A stretch of DNA of 64,000 nt from Leifsonia sp. C5G2 (GTDB lineage Bacteria; Actinomycetota; Actinomycetes; Actinomycetales; Microbacteriaceae). The stretch lies in the NCBI RefSeq assembly GCF_013359685.1, contig NZ_JABFMV010000016.1, positions 23,013-87,012 of the forward strand, given 5' to 3'. The notes below the pieces were generated by a model. That model saw only the letters and a list, made by a program, of their open reading frames with translations, made no database searches and was not told where the DNA came from. Positions 26,735 through 35,636 of this stretch are shown here, in pieces. Every line of letters starts with the position of its first letter. The stretch's first letter is position 1. A program made the translations under genes and the position numbers.

Positions 26735-28350
26735 TGCGCCCACGGAAGATCGCGGTCGCGGCGGCCACCCTGGCGGTCGCGGCCCTGGCACTGAGCGCCT
26801 GCGCTCCGAGCGCACCGCCCGCGGCGAGCACCGCGACGGCCGGCTCGGCCACGCTCACCATCGCCACGACGACCGACGTCGTCAACTACAACCCGCTGAT
26901 CGGCAACAGCCGCAGCGACTACTGGATCACCAACCTGATGTACCCGCACCTGCTGGAGATCGCGAACGACGGCTCGAAGGAGCCGCAGCTCGCCACCAAG
27001 TGGGGCTACGTCAACGACACCACCGGGTTCTACGAGATCCGCGACGACATGAAGTGGAGCGACGGAGAGCCGCTCACCGCCGAGGACGTCGCGTGGACGA
27101 TGAACGCGGTCAAGAAGGACAAGCCCTCCGGCACCTTCTACGGCCAGCTCGGCAACCTGGACACGGCGAAGGCCGTCTCCAAGACCCGGGTGGAGTTCAC
27201 GCTCACCAAGCCCGACTCCTCGATCGTCGAGGAGATCGGCTTCTGGGGCAACATCGTCCCGAAGCACATCTTCGAGAAGGCCGCCTCGGTCGCCACCTTC
27301 CCGAACGACGGCAAGGACGGCGGCTGGGTGAGCGCCGGTCCGTACAAGCTGACGAAGGTGCAGGTCGGCCAGAGCTACACGATGGACCGGGTGGACGACT
27401 ACCCGCTGGTGAAGGGCGGCACCCCGCTCTCGGCCAAGGTCGTGTACCGCGTCTTCCCGGACATCAACACCGAGATCCTCGCCCTGCAGAGCGGCGAGGT
27501 GGACGCGATCGCCAACGCCCTCCCGCCCGCGCAGGTCGCCAAGCTGAAGAGCACGAGCGGCATCACGGTCACCGAGTCGGTCGGTCTCGGCTACGCCCAC
27601 ATGACCTACAACATGAACAACCCGGACCTGGCGAAGCTGGAGGTGCGGCAGGCGCTCTCGCAGGCCGTCGACTACGACGCCATCCGCAAGGTCGTGCTGC
27701 AGGGGCAGGCGGTCTCCACCGGCTCCAGCCCGCTCATGCCGGTGCTGAAGGACTACTACGACAAGTCGATCAAGGAGTACTCCTTCGACACCGACAAGGC
27801 GCGGTCGCTGATGGAGAAGGCGGGCTACACCGCAGGCTCCGACGGCATGTTCCCGGTGAAGTTCCGGCTGATCTACTCGCTGCAGGACAGCGTCACCTCG
27901 CAGTGGGCGACGCTGGTGAAGGACAGCGCGGCGAAGGCCGGCATCCCGATCGAGCTGCAGGGCACAGAGCGGAACACCTACCTGGCCATGACCAACAAGG
28001 GCGACTTCGACATCTACGCCGGCAACTTCGCGATCATGGACGACCCGGTGACGAACATGACGCTGGCCTACCTGCCGAAGGGCGCCATCAACTACTCCTA
28101 CGTCGACGACCCGAAGCTGAACGACCTGATCGCTCAGGGCACGGCGACGACCGACAAGAAGGAGAAGGTGAAGCTGATGCAGGAGGCCGCGAAGATCGTG
28201 CGGGACAACGTGTACGACAACATCATGTACACGCAGAACCTGTACTTCGCGTCCAGCTCCAAGTGGACCGGGTTCGTCTCGAAGCCCAGTGAGCTCCTGT
28301 CCATCGTCAACCCGGTCTCGGTCGCCAGCGCGCACCCGACCGGCAAGTAG
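26734..28350 (+). CDS. Family 5 extracellular solute-binding lipoprotein (DppA/OppA-like)
   Basis: 538 residues. Signal peptide with lipobox LSAC (Cys about 23). SBP_bac_5 core including YDNIMYTQNLYF-like C-terminal lobe and the WSDGEPLTAEDVAWTM signature near residue 110. AAGGAGG precedes the ATG, which overlaps the dipeptidase stop by one base. It captures peptides or similar substrates outside the membrane for the permeases encoded next. Substrate is not predictable from sequence. Confidence 0.93.
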   Translation: MRPRKIAVAAATLAVAALALSACAPSAPPAASTATAGSATLTIATTTDVVNYNPLIGNSRSDYWITNLMYPHLLEIANDGSKEPQLATKWGYVNDTTGFYEIRDDMKWSDGEPLTAEDVAWTMNAVKKDKPSGTFYGQLGNLDTAKAVSKTRVEFTLTKPDSSIVEEIGFWGNIVPKHIFEKAASVATFPNDGKDGGWVSAGPYKLTKVQVGQSYTMDRVDDYPLVKGGTPLSAKVVYRVFPDINTEILALQSGEVDAIANALPPAQVAKLKSTSGITVTESVGLGYAHMTYNMNNPDLAKLEVRQALSQAVDYDAIRKVVLQGQAVSTGSSPLMPVLKDYYDKSIKEYSFDTDKARSLMEKAGYTAGSDGMFPVKFRLIYSLQDSVTSQWATLVKDSAAKAGIPIELQGTERNTYLAMTNKGDFDIYAGNFAIMDDPVTNMTLAYLPKGAINYSYVDDPKLNDLIAQGTATTDKKEKVKLMQEAAKIVRDNVYDNIMYTQNLYFASSSKWTGFVSKPSELLSIVNPVSVASAHPTGK

Positions 28351-28369
28351 CGAAAGCGAGGCCGCCCCC

Positions 28370-29332
28370 GTGTCCCGGTTCCTGTTCCTCCTCCCGAGGC
28401 TGGGGAGGGGAGTGCTCACGATCTGGTTCGCCGTGACCGTGACGTTCCTGCTCCTGCGTCTGCTCCCCGGAGACCCCGCGCTGGCCGTCGCCAGCCCGAA
28501 CATGACCGAGGACACGAGGGCGGCCCTGCTCAAGCAGTACGGGCTCGATCAGCCGCTGATCGTGCAGTACGGCATCTATCTGTGGCAGTTGGTCCAGGGA
28601 AACCTGGGGGTCTCGTTCACGCAGTCGATTCCTGTGCTCGACGTGCTGATGCAGAGACTCCCGTGGACCCTGCTGCTCACGGGCACCGCCCTGGTGCTCA
28701 CGGTGGCCGTCGGCATCCCGCTCGGGGTGCTGGCGGCCTCCCACCGGGGGCGTTTCCTCGACAAGGTCGTGCAGATCGTCGGGGTGACCGGCCAGTCCAT
28801 CTTCGTGCCGAGCATCGGCGTGCTGCTGCTCTTCGTCTTCGGGCTCATGCTGCACTGGCTGCCGATCGGCGGCGCGTACGACCAGGACGCCTACGGGCTC
28901 GCCTGGTACGGCTCGGTCGCCAGCCACCTCATCCTGCCCGCCGTCTCGCTCATGCTCGTGCAGCTCGGCTCGTACGTGCTGACGATGCGCTCGACCCTCA
29001 TCGACGCGCTGGGGGAGGACTACACGACCCTCGCCCGCGCCAACGGCCTGCCCTACCGCCGGGTGCTGTGGAAGCACGCCCTCCGCAACGCGCTGCTGCC
29101 CACAACGACCCTGATCGGCCTGCAGCTCGGCTTCCTCGTCGGCGGCGCGGTGCTCACCGAGACCGTGTTCGCCTACCCGGGCATCGGCCGCGGCATCTAC
29201 GAGGCCGTCACCCAGCTCGACTTCCCCGTCCTGCAGGGCGCGTTCCTCATGCTCGCCATCACCGTCGTGGTCGCGAACATGCTCACCGACACCGTCTACG
29301 GTTTCCTCGACCCGAGAGTGAAGAAGGCATGA
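28370..29332 (+). CDS. ABC transporter permease (DppB-like)
   Basis: 320 residues from GTG 28370. Six membrane helices; the N-terminal TVTFLLLRLLPGDPA motif is typical of DppB/OppB, and the EAA loop is TLARANGLPYRRVLWKHALRN (about 222-242, quoted in part). Forms the channel with the DppC-like protein, whose ATG overlaps this stop by 4 nt. Confidence 0.93.
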   Translation: MSRFLFLLPRLGRGVLTIWFAVTVTFLLLRLLPGDPALAVASPNMTEDTRAALLKQYGLDQPLIVQYGIYLWQLVQGNLGVSFTQSIPVLDVLMQRLPWTLLLTGTALVLTVAVGIPLGVLAASHRGRFLDKVVQIVGVTGQSIFVPSIGVLLLFVFGLMLHWLPIGGAYDQDAYGLAWYGSVASHLILPAVSLMLVQLGSYVLTMRSTLIDALGEDYTTLARANGLPYRRVLWKHALRNALLPTTTLIGLQLGFLVGGAVLTETVFAYPGIGRGIYEAVTQLDFPVLQGAFLMLAITVVVANMLTDTVYGFLDPRVKKA

Positions 29333-30228
29333 CCCAGGCAGCAGTCGTCACCGAAGCCGCCGTCGGCGTCGAGCCGGTCGCGCTCTCGAACGGGCGCGCC
29401 GCCGCCCAGACCTGGCGCGCGTTCCGGCGCGAGCCGCTCGGGATGCTCGCGCTCGCCGTGCTCATCCTGCTCACCGTCGTCGCGATCGCGGCCCCGCTCA
29501 TCGCGCCGTACCCGCCGAGCTACGGCGACCCGGTGCTGGCGCCACCGAGCGGTGCGCACTGGTTCGGCACCGACAGTCTCGGCCGGGATGTGTTCGGCGA
29601 GGTGGTCTGGGGGTCGCAGCAGAGCATCCTGGTCGCCGTCGCGGCCTCCGCGATCGCCATCGTCGTCGGCACGGTCGTCGCGGTCGCCGGCGCCTACTTC
29701 CGCCGGCTCGACGGCTTCATCAGCGTGGTCGTCGACCTGACGCTCTCGCTGCCGGTGCTGCCGCTGATGATCCTCATCGCGGCGCTGGTCGGTCCGAGCA
29801 CGACCACGATCATCCTGGTCGTGGCCGCCTTCTCGTGGCCGGAGGTGACCCGGCTGGTGCGCTCGCAGGCGCTCACCGTGGTGCAGCTGCCGTACGTCGA
29901 CGCCGCCCGGCTGATGACGTCATCGCCGATGTGGATCATCGTGCGCCACGTGGTGCCGGCCGTCACGCCGGTCATCGTGGTCTCGGTCGTGGTGACCGCG
30001 TCCCGGGCCGTGCTCTCCGCCGCCGGCCTCGCGTTCCTCGGCCTCGGCGACCCGAACGTGTGGTCGTGGGGCCGCATCCTCTACGAGGCGCAGCAGTCGG
30101 GCGCCATGTCGAGCGCCTGGTGGCTGACCCTCTTCCCGTCCATCGCGATCCTGCTGCTGGTGCTCTCCGCCACCCTGCTCTCGATCGCCTACAACGACGC
30201 GCGCAACCCGAAGTCGCGCCGCCGCTGA
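29329..30228 (+). CDS. ABC transporter permease (DppC-like)
   Basis: 299 residues. N-terminal OppC_N region with the first helix (LGMLALAVLILLTVVAIAAP), the GTDSLGRDVFGEVVWG motif, then a five-helix permease domain with EAA loop YVDAARLMTSSPMWIIVRHV. Translationally coupled to the DppB-like gene. The M24-fold enzyme follows after 31 nt. Confidence 0.93.
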   Translation: MTQAAVVTEAAVGVEPVALSNGRAAAQTWRAFRREPLGMLALAVLILLTVVAIAAPLIAPYPPSYGDPVLAPPSGAHWFGTDSLGRDVFGEVVWGSQQSILVAVAASAIAIVVGTVVAVAGAYFRRLDGFISVVVDLTLSLPVLPLMILIAALVGPSTTTIILVVAAFSWPEVTRLVRSQALTVVQLPYVDAARLMTSSPMWIIVRHVVPAVTPVIVVSVVVTASRAVLSAAGLAFLGLGDPNVWSWGRILYEAQQSGAMSSAWWLTLFPSIAILLLVLSATLLSIAYNDARNPKSRRR

Positions 30229-30259
30229 GCCGACACCGCCGTTGAACCGAGGAGTTCCC

Positions 30260-31432
30260 GTGTTCCCCACCCGCCTGACCGCCGATGCGCTGGACCGCAT
30301 CCAGGACCGCGTCCGCTCGCGCCTGGCCGACGAGGGCCTCGACGCCCTGCTCACCGACTCGCCGGAGGACGTCGCGTACCTCACCGGGTTCTTCCACCAC
30401 CCCAGCGAGCGGCCGGTGGCGGTGTGGATGGACGCCGACGGCGGCACCGTGCTGCTCGTCCCCGAGCTCGAGCGGGAGAACGCGGAGCGCCAGTCCGCCC
30501 ACGCCGACATCGTCTCCTATCCGGAATTCCCGGGTGTGCTGCCGCCGTTCCGTGCCCTCGCCTCCCGGGTCGGCCGCGCGGGCCGGGTCGGCTTCTCCAC
30601 CGGGATGACCTGGGAGCGCCAGACCGCCGCCTTCGCAGAACTCGACGCTGCGGAGGCGGTGGCCACCCCGCTCGTGACCGTCGCGCGGTACGTGAAGCTG
30701 CCGGAGGAGATCGCGCTGCACGCGGAGGCCGCCCGCATCACGGACCTCATGCTGGAGGCCGGGGTCGCCCTCATCCGCGAGAGCGTCGCCGCCGGCGGCG
30801 TGCTGCCGAGCGAGGCGGAGCTGGCCTCGCACGTCGGGGGTGTCGGCGTCTCGACGATGTACGCCGAGCACGACGACGTCATCGTCGTCTCCCCGCTCGC
30901 GGGCGGCCTCGTCTACGCCGGAGCCAACTCCGCGTACCCGCACGGGCTCCCGTCCGGGTACCGGCTGCAGCCCGGCGACACCTTCATGCTCTCGCTCGGC
31001 TGCGCCGTCGGCGGACGCTTCGTCGAGGGGGAGCGCACCTTCGTGCTCGGCACGCCGACCGCGGAGCAGCGGCGCTACCACGACGCCGTCCGGCTGGCCC
31101 AGGCGACCGGGAGCGCAGCCATCCGCCCCGGCCGGGAGTGCCGCGCCGCCAACGCGGAGTGCCTCGATGTCATCCGCGACGCCGGCCTCGGCGGGTACCT
31201 CCGGCACCGGCAGGGCCACGGCATCGGGCTCGGGATGCACGAGCCGCCGTGGCTGGAGGACGGCGACCCGACCGTGCTCGCGGCGGGCATGATCGTCTCC
31301 AACGAGCCCGGTATCTACATCCCCGGGCACGCCGGGTACCGCATCTCCGACTCGATGCTCGTGACCGAGGAGGGCTCGCGCCCGCTGACCGCGTTCCCGC
31401 GCGACCTCGACCACTGCACCATCGACCTCTGA
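30260..31432 (+). CDS. M24-fold (pita-bread) hydrolase with creatinase-like active site
   Basis: 390 residues from GTG 30260 (GAGG 7 nt upstream). A creatinase_N domain (1-150) precedes the pita-bread domain. Compared with aminopeptidase P, the metal ligands Asp, Asp, His, Glu, Glu map to Ser245 (MLSLG), Glu256 (VEGERTF), His320 (GHGIG), Glu349 (NEPGIY) and Ser363 (RISDS). Three of five are replaced, so a dimetal peptidase is unlikely. A Glu at the second Asp position plus retained His228 (PHG) recalls metal-free creatinase and ectoine-hydrolase relatives. Probably acts on an imported N-substituted or amidino amino acid rather than a plain Xaa-Pro peptide. Confidence 0.8.
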   Translation: MFPTRLTADALDRIQDRVRSRLADEGLDALLTDSPEDVAYLTGFFHHPSERPVAVWMDADGGTVLLVPELERENAERQSAHADIVSYPEFPGVLPPFRALASRVGRAGRVGFSTGMTWERQTAAFAELDAAEAVATPLVTVARYVKLPEEIALHAEAARITDLMLEAGVALIRESVAAGGVLPSEAELASHVGGVGVSTMYAEHDDVIVVSPLAGGLVYAGANSAYPHGLPSGYRLQPGDTFMLSLGCAVGGRFVEGERTFVLGTPTAEQRRYHDAVRLAQATGSAAIRPGRECRAANAECLDVIRDAGLGGYLRHRQGHGIGLGMHEPPWLEDGDPTVLAAGMIVSNEPGIYIPGHAGYRISDSMLVTEEGSRPLTAFPRDLDHCTIDL

Positions 31433-31456
31433 ACCGCAGAACGAAAGGACCACCCT

Positions 31457-32365
31457 GTGAGCACCGACGTCTCCCCCGAATTCGCCAAGGCGACCACCAC
31501 CGCACAGTTCGTCGAGATCAACGGCAACCGGCTCGCCGTCGAGGTGCTGGGGCCGGAGGGTGCGCCCATCATCATCACGCACCACGGCGCGCCCGGCCTC
31601 GGGTCGCGGGCCGAGCCGCGCGCCAGCTTCGGCCGGCTGGCGGACGAGTACCGGGTCGTCGTCTTCGACGCCCGCGGCTCCGGCGAGAGCGAGGGGAACG
31701 GCGAGTTCAGCCACGAGCAGTGGGCGGCCGACATCGACGCCCTCCGCGAGTGGATCGGCGCCGAACAGATCATCATGGCCGGCGGCTCCTACGGCGGCTT
31801 CATGTCGCTCGAGTACGCGACGCGGTATCCGGAGAGGGTCGTGGCCCTGGTGCTGCGCGACACGGCCGCCGACAACTCCCACTCGGAGCTGTCCCGCAAG
31901 AACGCCCTGGCATCCGACCGGGTGACCGTGGACATGGAGAAGTTCGACCGCATCGACGAGGGCCTGGTACGCGACAACGACGACCTGCGCGACTGCTGGC
32001 GCGAGATCCTGCCGCTGTACGACTTCGTCTACGACCCGGAGGCGGTGGAGCGGAAGGTCGAGGCGACCCCGTACCGGTACGAGGCGCACAATTACGCCTT
32101 CTCCAAGAACCTTCCGACCTATGATCTCAAGGGGGCGCTCCCGGGGATCACCGCACCGACGCTGGTGACCGTCGGGCGCACCGACTGGATCACCCCGGTC
32201 TCGTGCTCGGAGACGATCGCGTCGCTCATCCCGGATGCGCGGCTGGCGATCTTCGAGAAGTCGGGCCACTCCCCACAGATCGAGGAGGCGGAGGAATGGA
32301 CCAGGACGGTGCGGGCCTTCCTGCACGAGGTGGTGCCTCCGGTGCGGAGCGCGGCGTCCGAGTGA
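31457..32365 (+). CDS. Alpha/beta hydrolase, prolyl-aminopeptidase-like (S33)
   Basis: 302 residues from GTG 31457 (AAAGGAC upstream). HHGAPG oxyanion loop, DARGSGES, nucleophile Ser in GGSYGG, Asp in VGRTDWITP and His in KSGHSPQIEE. The HGAPG and GGSYGG combination is seen in proline iminopeptidases and in related esterases or lactonases. It ends with a GTGA overlap into the regulator gene. In context it performs one of the hydrolytic steps on the imported substrate. Confidence 0.8.
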   Translation: MSTDVSPEFAKATTTAQFVEINGNRLAVEVLGPEGAPIIITHHGAPGLGSRAEPRASFGRLADEYRVVVFDARGSGESEGNGEFSHEQWAADIDALREWIGAEQIIMAGGSYGGFMSLEYATRYPERVVALVLRDTAADNSHSELSRKNALASDRVTVDMEKFDRIDEGLVRDNDDLRDCWREILPLYDFVYDPEAVERKVEATPYRYEAHNYAFSKNLPTYDLKGALPGITAPTLVTVGRTDWITPVSCSETIASLIPDARLAIFEKSGHSPQIEEAEEWTRTVRAFLHEVVPPVRSAASE

Positions 32366-33408
32366 AGGCCCTCGATACCCTCGACGACCTCGACCGCAGG
32401 ATCATCGTCGCGCTGCAGCACGACGGGCGGGCGAGCTGGACGGCCATCGCCGACATGGTGGGCAGCTCCTCCGCGACGGTCGCCCGCCGCGGACAGCAGC
32501 TGGTCGCCGACGGCGTCGTCCGCATCGCCGTCGTGCCTGCGCTCGGCAGCTCAGGGCAGGTGGACACGTTCCTCGTCCGGCTGAACTGCCGCCCGGGCAC
32601 GCAGCTGGAGGTGGCAGCTGCGCTCGTCGAGCACGCCGACGTCCGCTTCCTGACGCTCGTGACCGGGCAGTACGACATCATGGCCGAGGTCGTGGTGACC
32701 GGAGGCGCCGCGCACTACCCGCAGCTCATCCAGCAGCTGCAGTCGATCGCCGGCATCAAGCGCTGGCGCAGCGACCTCATCATGCACGTGCACAAGGTGC
32801 GCCACGACTGGAGCCGCCAGCTGTTCGCCGAGACGATGAAGCTGCCGCAGGAGGACGAGAAGACCTCGCTCGTCGACGCGGACGTCTGCGCGCCGGACCA
32901 CCTCGACGAGGCCGACCGCCGCATCCTCGCCGCCCTGCGCGACGACGGCCGGGTCACCTTCCAGGCCATCGGCGACCGCACGGGGATGAACGAGTCGAGC
33001 GTGCGGCGCCGGTTCGACCGCATGCGCGCGAACCGCTGCCTCGACATCCTCACCCTGGTGCCCGCCGCGGCGCTCGGGATGGGGGCGGAGACGCTGCTGC
33101 TCGTGAAGGTGGCGCCGTCGCGGCTGGAGGCTGTGGCGGAGGCGCTGTCGGCCTACCCGGCGGTGCGGTACCTGGCGTCGCTGCTGGACGACAACTCCCT
33201 CTTCTGCGAGCTCATCACGCCCTCGGTCGCCGAACTGAACGAGTTCATCTCGCACACCCTCTCGGTACTCGACGGGGTGGAGGGCTGGACCGGCGCGATG
33301 GAACTGCTGTACCTCAAGCGCGGGTTCATCGAGACGCCGTGGTGGCGGGCGCAGGTCGGCTACGAGGCCGACGCCGCGACCGGGGAACAGGAGCGGCGGA
33401 GGGCCTGA
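32362..33408 (+). CDS. Tandem Lrp/AsnC-family transcriptional regulator
   Basis: 348 residues, two full Lrp units in one chain. The first AsnC HTH is at about 8-50 (LDRRIIVALQHDGRASWTAI) with a RAM domain at about 66-140; the second HTH at about 175-215 (EADRRILAALRDDGRVTFQA) with a RAM domain to about 320. Double-length AsnC proteins are frequent in Actinobacteria. It is coupled to the hydrolase gene by a 4-nt overlap and is the likely regulator of the uptake locus, responding to an amino acid or the substrate. Confidence 0.88.
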   Translation: MKALDTLDDLDRRIIVALQHDGRASWTAIADMVGSSSATVARRGQQLVADGVVRIAVVPALGSSGQVDTFLVRLNCRPGTQLEVAAALVEHADVRFLTLVTGQYDIMAEVVVTGGAAHYPQLIQQLQSIAGIKRWRSDLIMHVHKVRHDWSRQLFAETMKLPQEDEKTSLVDADVCAPDHLDEADRRILAALRDDGRVTFQAIGDRTGMNESSVRRRFDRMRANRCLDILTLVPAAALGMGAETLLLVKVAPSRLEAVAEALSAYPAVRYLASLLDDNSLFCELITPSVAELNEFISHTLSVLDGVEGWTGAMELLYLKRGFIETPWWRAQVGYEADAATGEQERRRA

Positions 33409-33433
33409 GCGCTGCCGGATCCGGCTCGGGCGG

Positions 33434-35029
33434 TCAGCCGCGCAGCAGCGACCGCAGGGTCTGGATGGTGTCGGCCTCGCCCGCGTCCTTGTCGTCGCGG
33501 TAGCGCTTGACCCGGGCGAACCGCAGCGCGATTCCGCCGGGGTAGCGGCTGGAGCGCTGCACGCCGTCGATCGCGATCTCGACGACCGTCGTCGGCGCGA
33601 CCCAGACCGTGCCGGGGGTGCGGCGCACCTCGATCTCCTGGAAGTGCTCGGTCTGCCAGGCGAGCAGCTTGTCGGTGAGCCCCTTGAACGTCTTGCCGAC
33701 CATGACGAACCCGCCCGGCTCGCCGAACTCGCCCTCCGGGTCGCGCGCACCGAGGTGGATGTTGGACAGCATGCCCTGCCGACGCCCCGACCCCCATTCG
33801 ACGGCGAGCACGACGAGGTCGTAGGTGTGCACCGGCTTCACCTTGACCCAGCTGGAGCCCCGGCGGCCGGCCGCGTAGGGCGAGTCGATCGCCTTCACGA
33901 CGACGCCCTCCTGGCCGGCGGCGAGGGCGTCGCGCGATACGCGTTCCGCGACCTCGGGGTCGGCCGTGACCTCGCCCGGGATGCGGTGCTCGCCCGCGAT
34001 CCGCTCCAGCTCGGCCAGTCGGGTGGACAGCGGCTCGTCGAGCAGGTCGAGCCCGTCGACGTGCAGGACGTCGAAGAACCACGGATGCAGAACCGTCTCA
34101 CGCGCGGCCTCCGCAGGACCCTCGGCCGCAGGCTCCCTCGGCGCTGGGGTCGCGGCATCGCTCCGCGCTGCCCCTGAGCTCCACCGCGCGAACCGGCTCA
34201 TGGTCTCCTGGAACGGTCTCGGCGCGCCGTCCTCGTCGAGCGACAGCGTCTCGCCGTCGAGGATGACGTCGCGCACCGGCAGCCGGCGCACGACCTCCAC
34301 GACTTCCGGCAGCCGGTGGGTGATGTCGGCCAGGTTGCGGGTGAAGACGCGCACCTCGTCGCCCTGCCGGTGCACCTGGATGCGCGCCCCGTCGAGCTTG
34401 TACTCGACCGACGCCTCGCCGGTCGTCGCGAGCGCGTCGCTCGCGGTCGGAGCCGACGCCGCCAGCATGGGGAGCACCGGGCGGCCGACCACCAGCCCCA
34501 CCGCGTCGAGCTCCTCGGTCGTGCCGGTGAGGGCGAGCCGGGCCGTCTCGCCCAGGTCGCCCGACAGCATCGCGGCCCGGCGGACCGCCTCGCCGGTGCG
34601 GCCGGAGGCGCGGGCGACGGCGTCCGTCAGCACGCCCTCCAGAGCGCCCGTGCGCATCTCGCCGAGGAGCACTCGGGCGATGAAGTCCTGCTCGCGGGCC
34701 GTGGCCCGCTCGGTGAACGTGCGGAGTGTGCGCGTGCGCTCGGCCGCCGACCCGGAGCCTCCGAGCGCGCCCAGCGCGTCGAGCAGGCGGTCGAGGTCGT
34801 CGACCGTCAGCGTCGGCTCGGCGGCGGGGTCGCCCATCGCACCGGAGAGTCCGCGCCAGCCGACGCCAACGCGGCCCTGCCGGGCCTTGCCGACGAGGAA
34901 GCCGACCGCCGGCGCGATCTCGTCGGGCTCGAGGGCCGAGAGCAGGGCGGCCAGCGCGTCCACCTTGGCCAGGCGGGAGCGCGTGGAGGCGACGGTCTCG
35001 GTCGTCGCGACGAGCGTGTCCAGGAGCAC
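33434..35029 (-). CDS. ATP-dependent DNA ligase (LigB-like)
   Basis: 531 residues from GTG 35029; the longer frame upstream runs under the divergent cupin gene and is not used. Domains: N-terminal DNA-binding (about 1-190), adenylation domain with KxDG nucleophile Lys in YKLDGARIQVHR, motif III ILDGE, motif IV EGVVVKAID, motif V SWVKVKPVHTYD, then the OB domain. Similar to mycobacterial LigB. It seals nicks in repair as a complement to the essential NAD-dependent LigA. A low-complexity Ala/Pro/Glu insert lies near residues 300-325. Confidence 0.92.
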   Translation of the reverse strand: MLLDTLVATTETVASTRSRLAKVDALAALLSALEPDEIAPAVGFLVGKARQGRVGVGWRGLSGAMGDPAAEPTLTVDDLDRLLDALGALGGSGSAAERTRTLRTFTERATAREQDFIARVLLGEMRTGALEGVLTDAVARASGRTGEAVRRAAMLSGDLGETARLALTGTTEELDAVGLVVGRPVLPMLAASAPTASDALATTGEASVEYKLDGARIQVHRQGDEVRVFTRNLADITHRLPEVVEVVRRLPVRDVILDGETLSLDEDGAPRPFQETMSRFARWSSGAARSDAATPAPREPAAEGPAEAARETVLHPWFFDVLHVDGLDLLDEPLSTRLAELERIAGEHRIPGEVTADPEVAERVSRDALAAGQEGVVVKAIDSPYAAGRRGSSWVKVKPVHTYDLVVLAVEWGSGRRQGMLSNIHLGARDPEGEFGEPGGFVMVGKTFKGLTDKLLAWQTEHFQEIEVRRTPGTVWVAPTTVVEIAIDGVQRSSRYPGGIALRFARVKRYRDDKDAGEADTIQTLRSLLRG

Positions 35030-35086
35030 GACCCCATCCAACCACCGACCTCGGACAGCGTCGGGGGCGCGCCCTAGGCTGGCCCC

Positions 35087-35455
35087 ATGACCTCGCTGCC
35101 CAACATCGTCTCGGCCTTCGACCGCATCCCGGAGCCGTGGCAACCCCATCGCCTCGCGACCGTGAACGACCACGACGTGAAGGTCGCGCGCCTGCAGGGC
35201 GAGTTCGTCTGGCACGCGCACCCGGACAGCGACGAGCTGTTCCTCGTCGTCGAAGGCCGCCTCACGATCCAGCTGCGCGACCGCGTCGTCGAGCTGGCGC
35301 CGAACGACGTGTTCGTCGTGCCCGCAGGCGTGGAGCACCGGCCGCGCGCCGAGCCGGAGGCGCTGGTCGTCATGGTCGAGCGCATGGGCACGGTCAACAC
35401 CGGCGACAACCCGGGGGAGCGCACCACCGACCTGCGGGAGCTGCCGCACGGTTGA
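35087..35455 (+). CDS. Small cupin-domain protein
   Basis: 122 residues; ATG with TAGGCT exactly 6 nt upstream (leaderless). One conserved cupin barrel: metal-type His pair and Glu in WHAHPDSDELFLVVEG, second motif PAGVEHRP with His. Members bind a metal and act as small isomerases, dioxygenases or sensors. The close homologues I remember are uncharacterised. Divergent from the DNA ligase with 57 nt between starts. Confidence 0.82.
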   Translation: MTSLPNIVSAFDRIPEPWQPHRLATVNDHDVKVARLQGEFVWHAHPDSDELFLVVEGRLTIQLRDRVVELAPNDVFVVPAGVEHRPRAEPEALVVMVERMGTVNTGDNPGERTTDLRELPHG

Positions 35456-35519
35456 GGTCCGACCGGGCAGTGCACGCACTCATCGCCAGGGCGGTCGCCC
35501 GGTTCGACGTGGCCTGCCA

Positions 35520-35548
35520 TTGCGAGGCGAGGAGGGCGTTGCTAGAAT
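35520..35548 (+). promoter_or_regulatory. Strong sigma70-type promoter for a small RNA
   Basis: TTGCGA (35520-35525), 17-nt spacer, TAGAAT (35543-35548). This is the best-matching promoter in the window, with ideal spacing, and no coding frame follows it on this strand. Predicted transcription start is around 35554-35556. Confidence 0.7.
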
Positions 35549-35553
35549 TCGGT

Positions 35554-35633
35554 GTGCAAGGCCCTATGCGATCTTTGTGATCGCCCAGGGGGTCTTGCAC
35601 CCCGCGGACCCCTGGCCTTGGCCGGGGGTTCTT
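35554..35633 (+). ncRNA. Candidate structured small RNA, about 80 nt, novel
   Basis: Nested pairing seen by eye: outer stem GTGCAAG/CTTGCAC (35554-35560 with 35594-35600, 7 of 7), middle stem CCCT/AGGG (35562-35565 with 35587-35590), inner stem GCGATC/GATCGC (35568-35573 with 35579-35584) closed by loop TTTGT. A separate terminator hairpin follows. It does not match SRP RNA, 6S, 6C, tmRNA or a tRNA as far as I can tell: no GGAA tetraloop, no C-rich loops, no T-arm. It is expressed toward the 3' end of the DUF3800 gene. Confidence 0.55.
35608..35629 (+). terminator. Terminator of the small RNA
   Basis: Stem ACCCCTGGCC / GGCCGGGGGT (one G-U pair) followed by TTCTTGCG. It lies 8 nt after the outer stem of the candidate RNA and just before the DUF3800 stop on the other strand. 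Confidence 0.65.
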
Positions 35634-35636
35634 GCG

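Noticed and set aside
25474..28350. 958-residue frame that could be read as a fused dipeptidase and binding protein
   Set aside because: The first half is an off-frame translation of the M19-like gene. The binding protein starts with a clear signal peptide at ATG 26734.
35554..35633. Small RNA identified as SRP RNA, 6C RNA or a tRNA
   Set aside because: No GGAA-type SRP domain, no C-rich loops of 6C, no anticodon or T-arm consensus.
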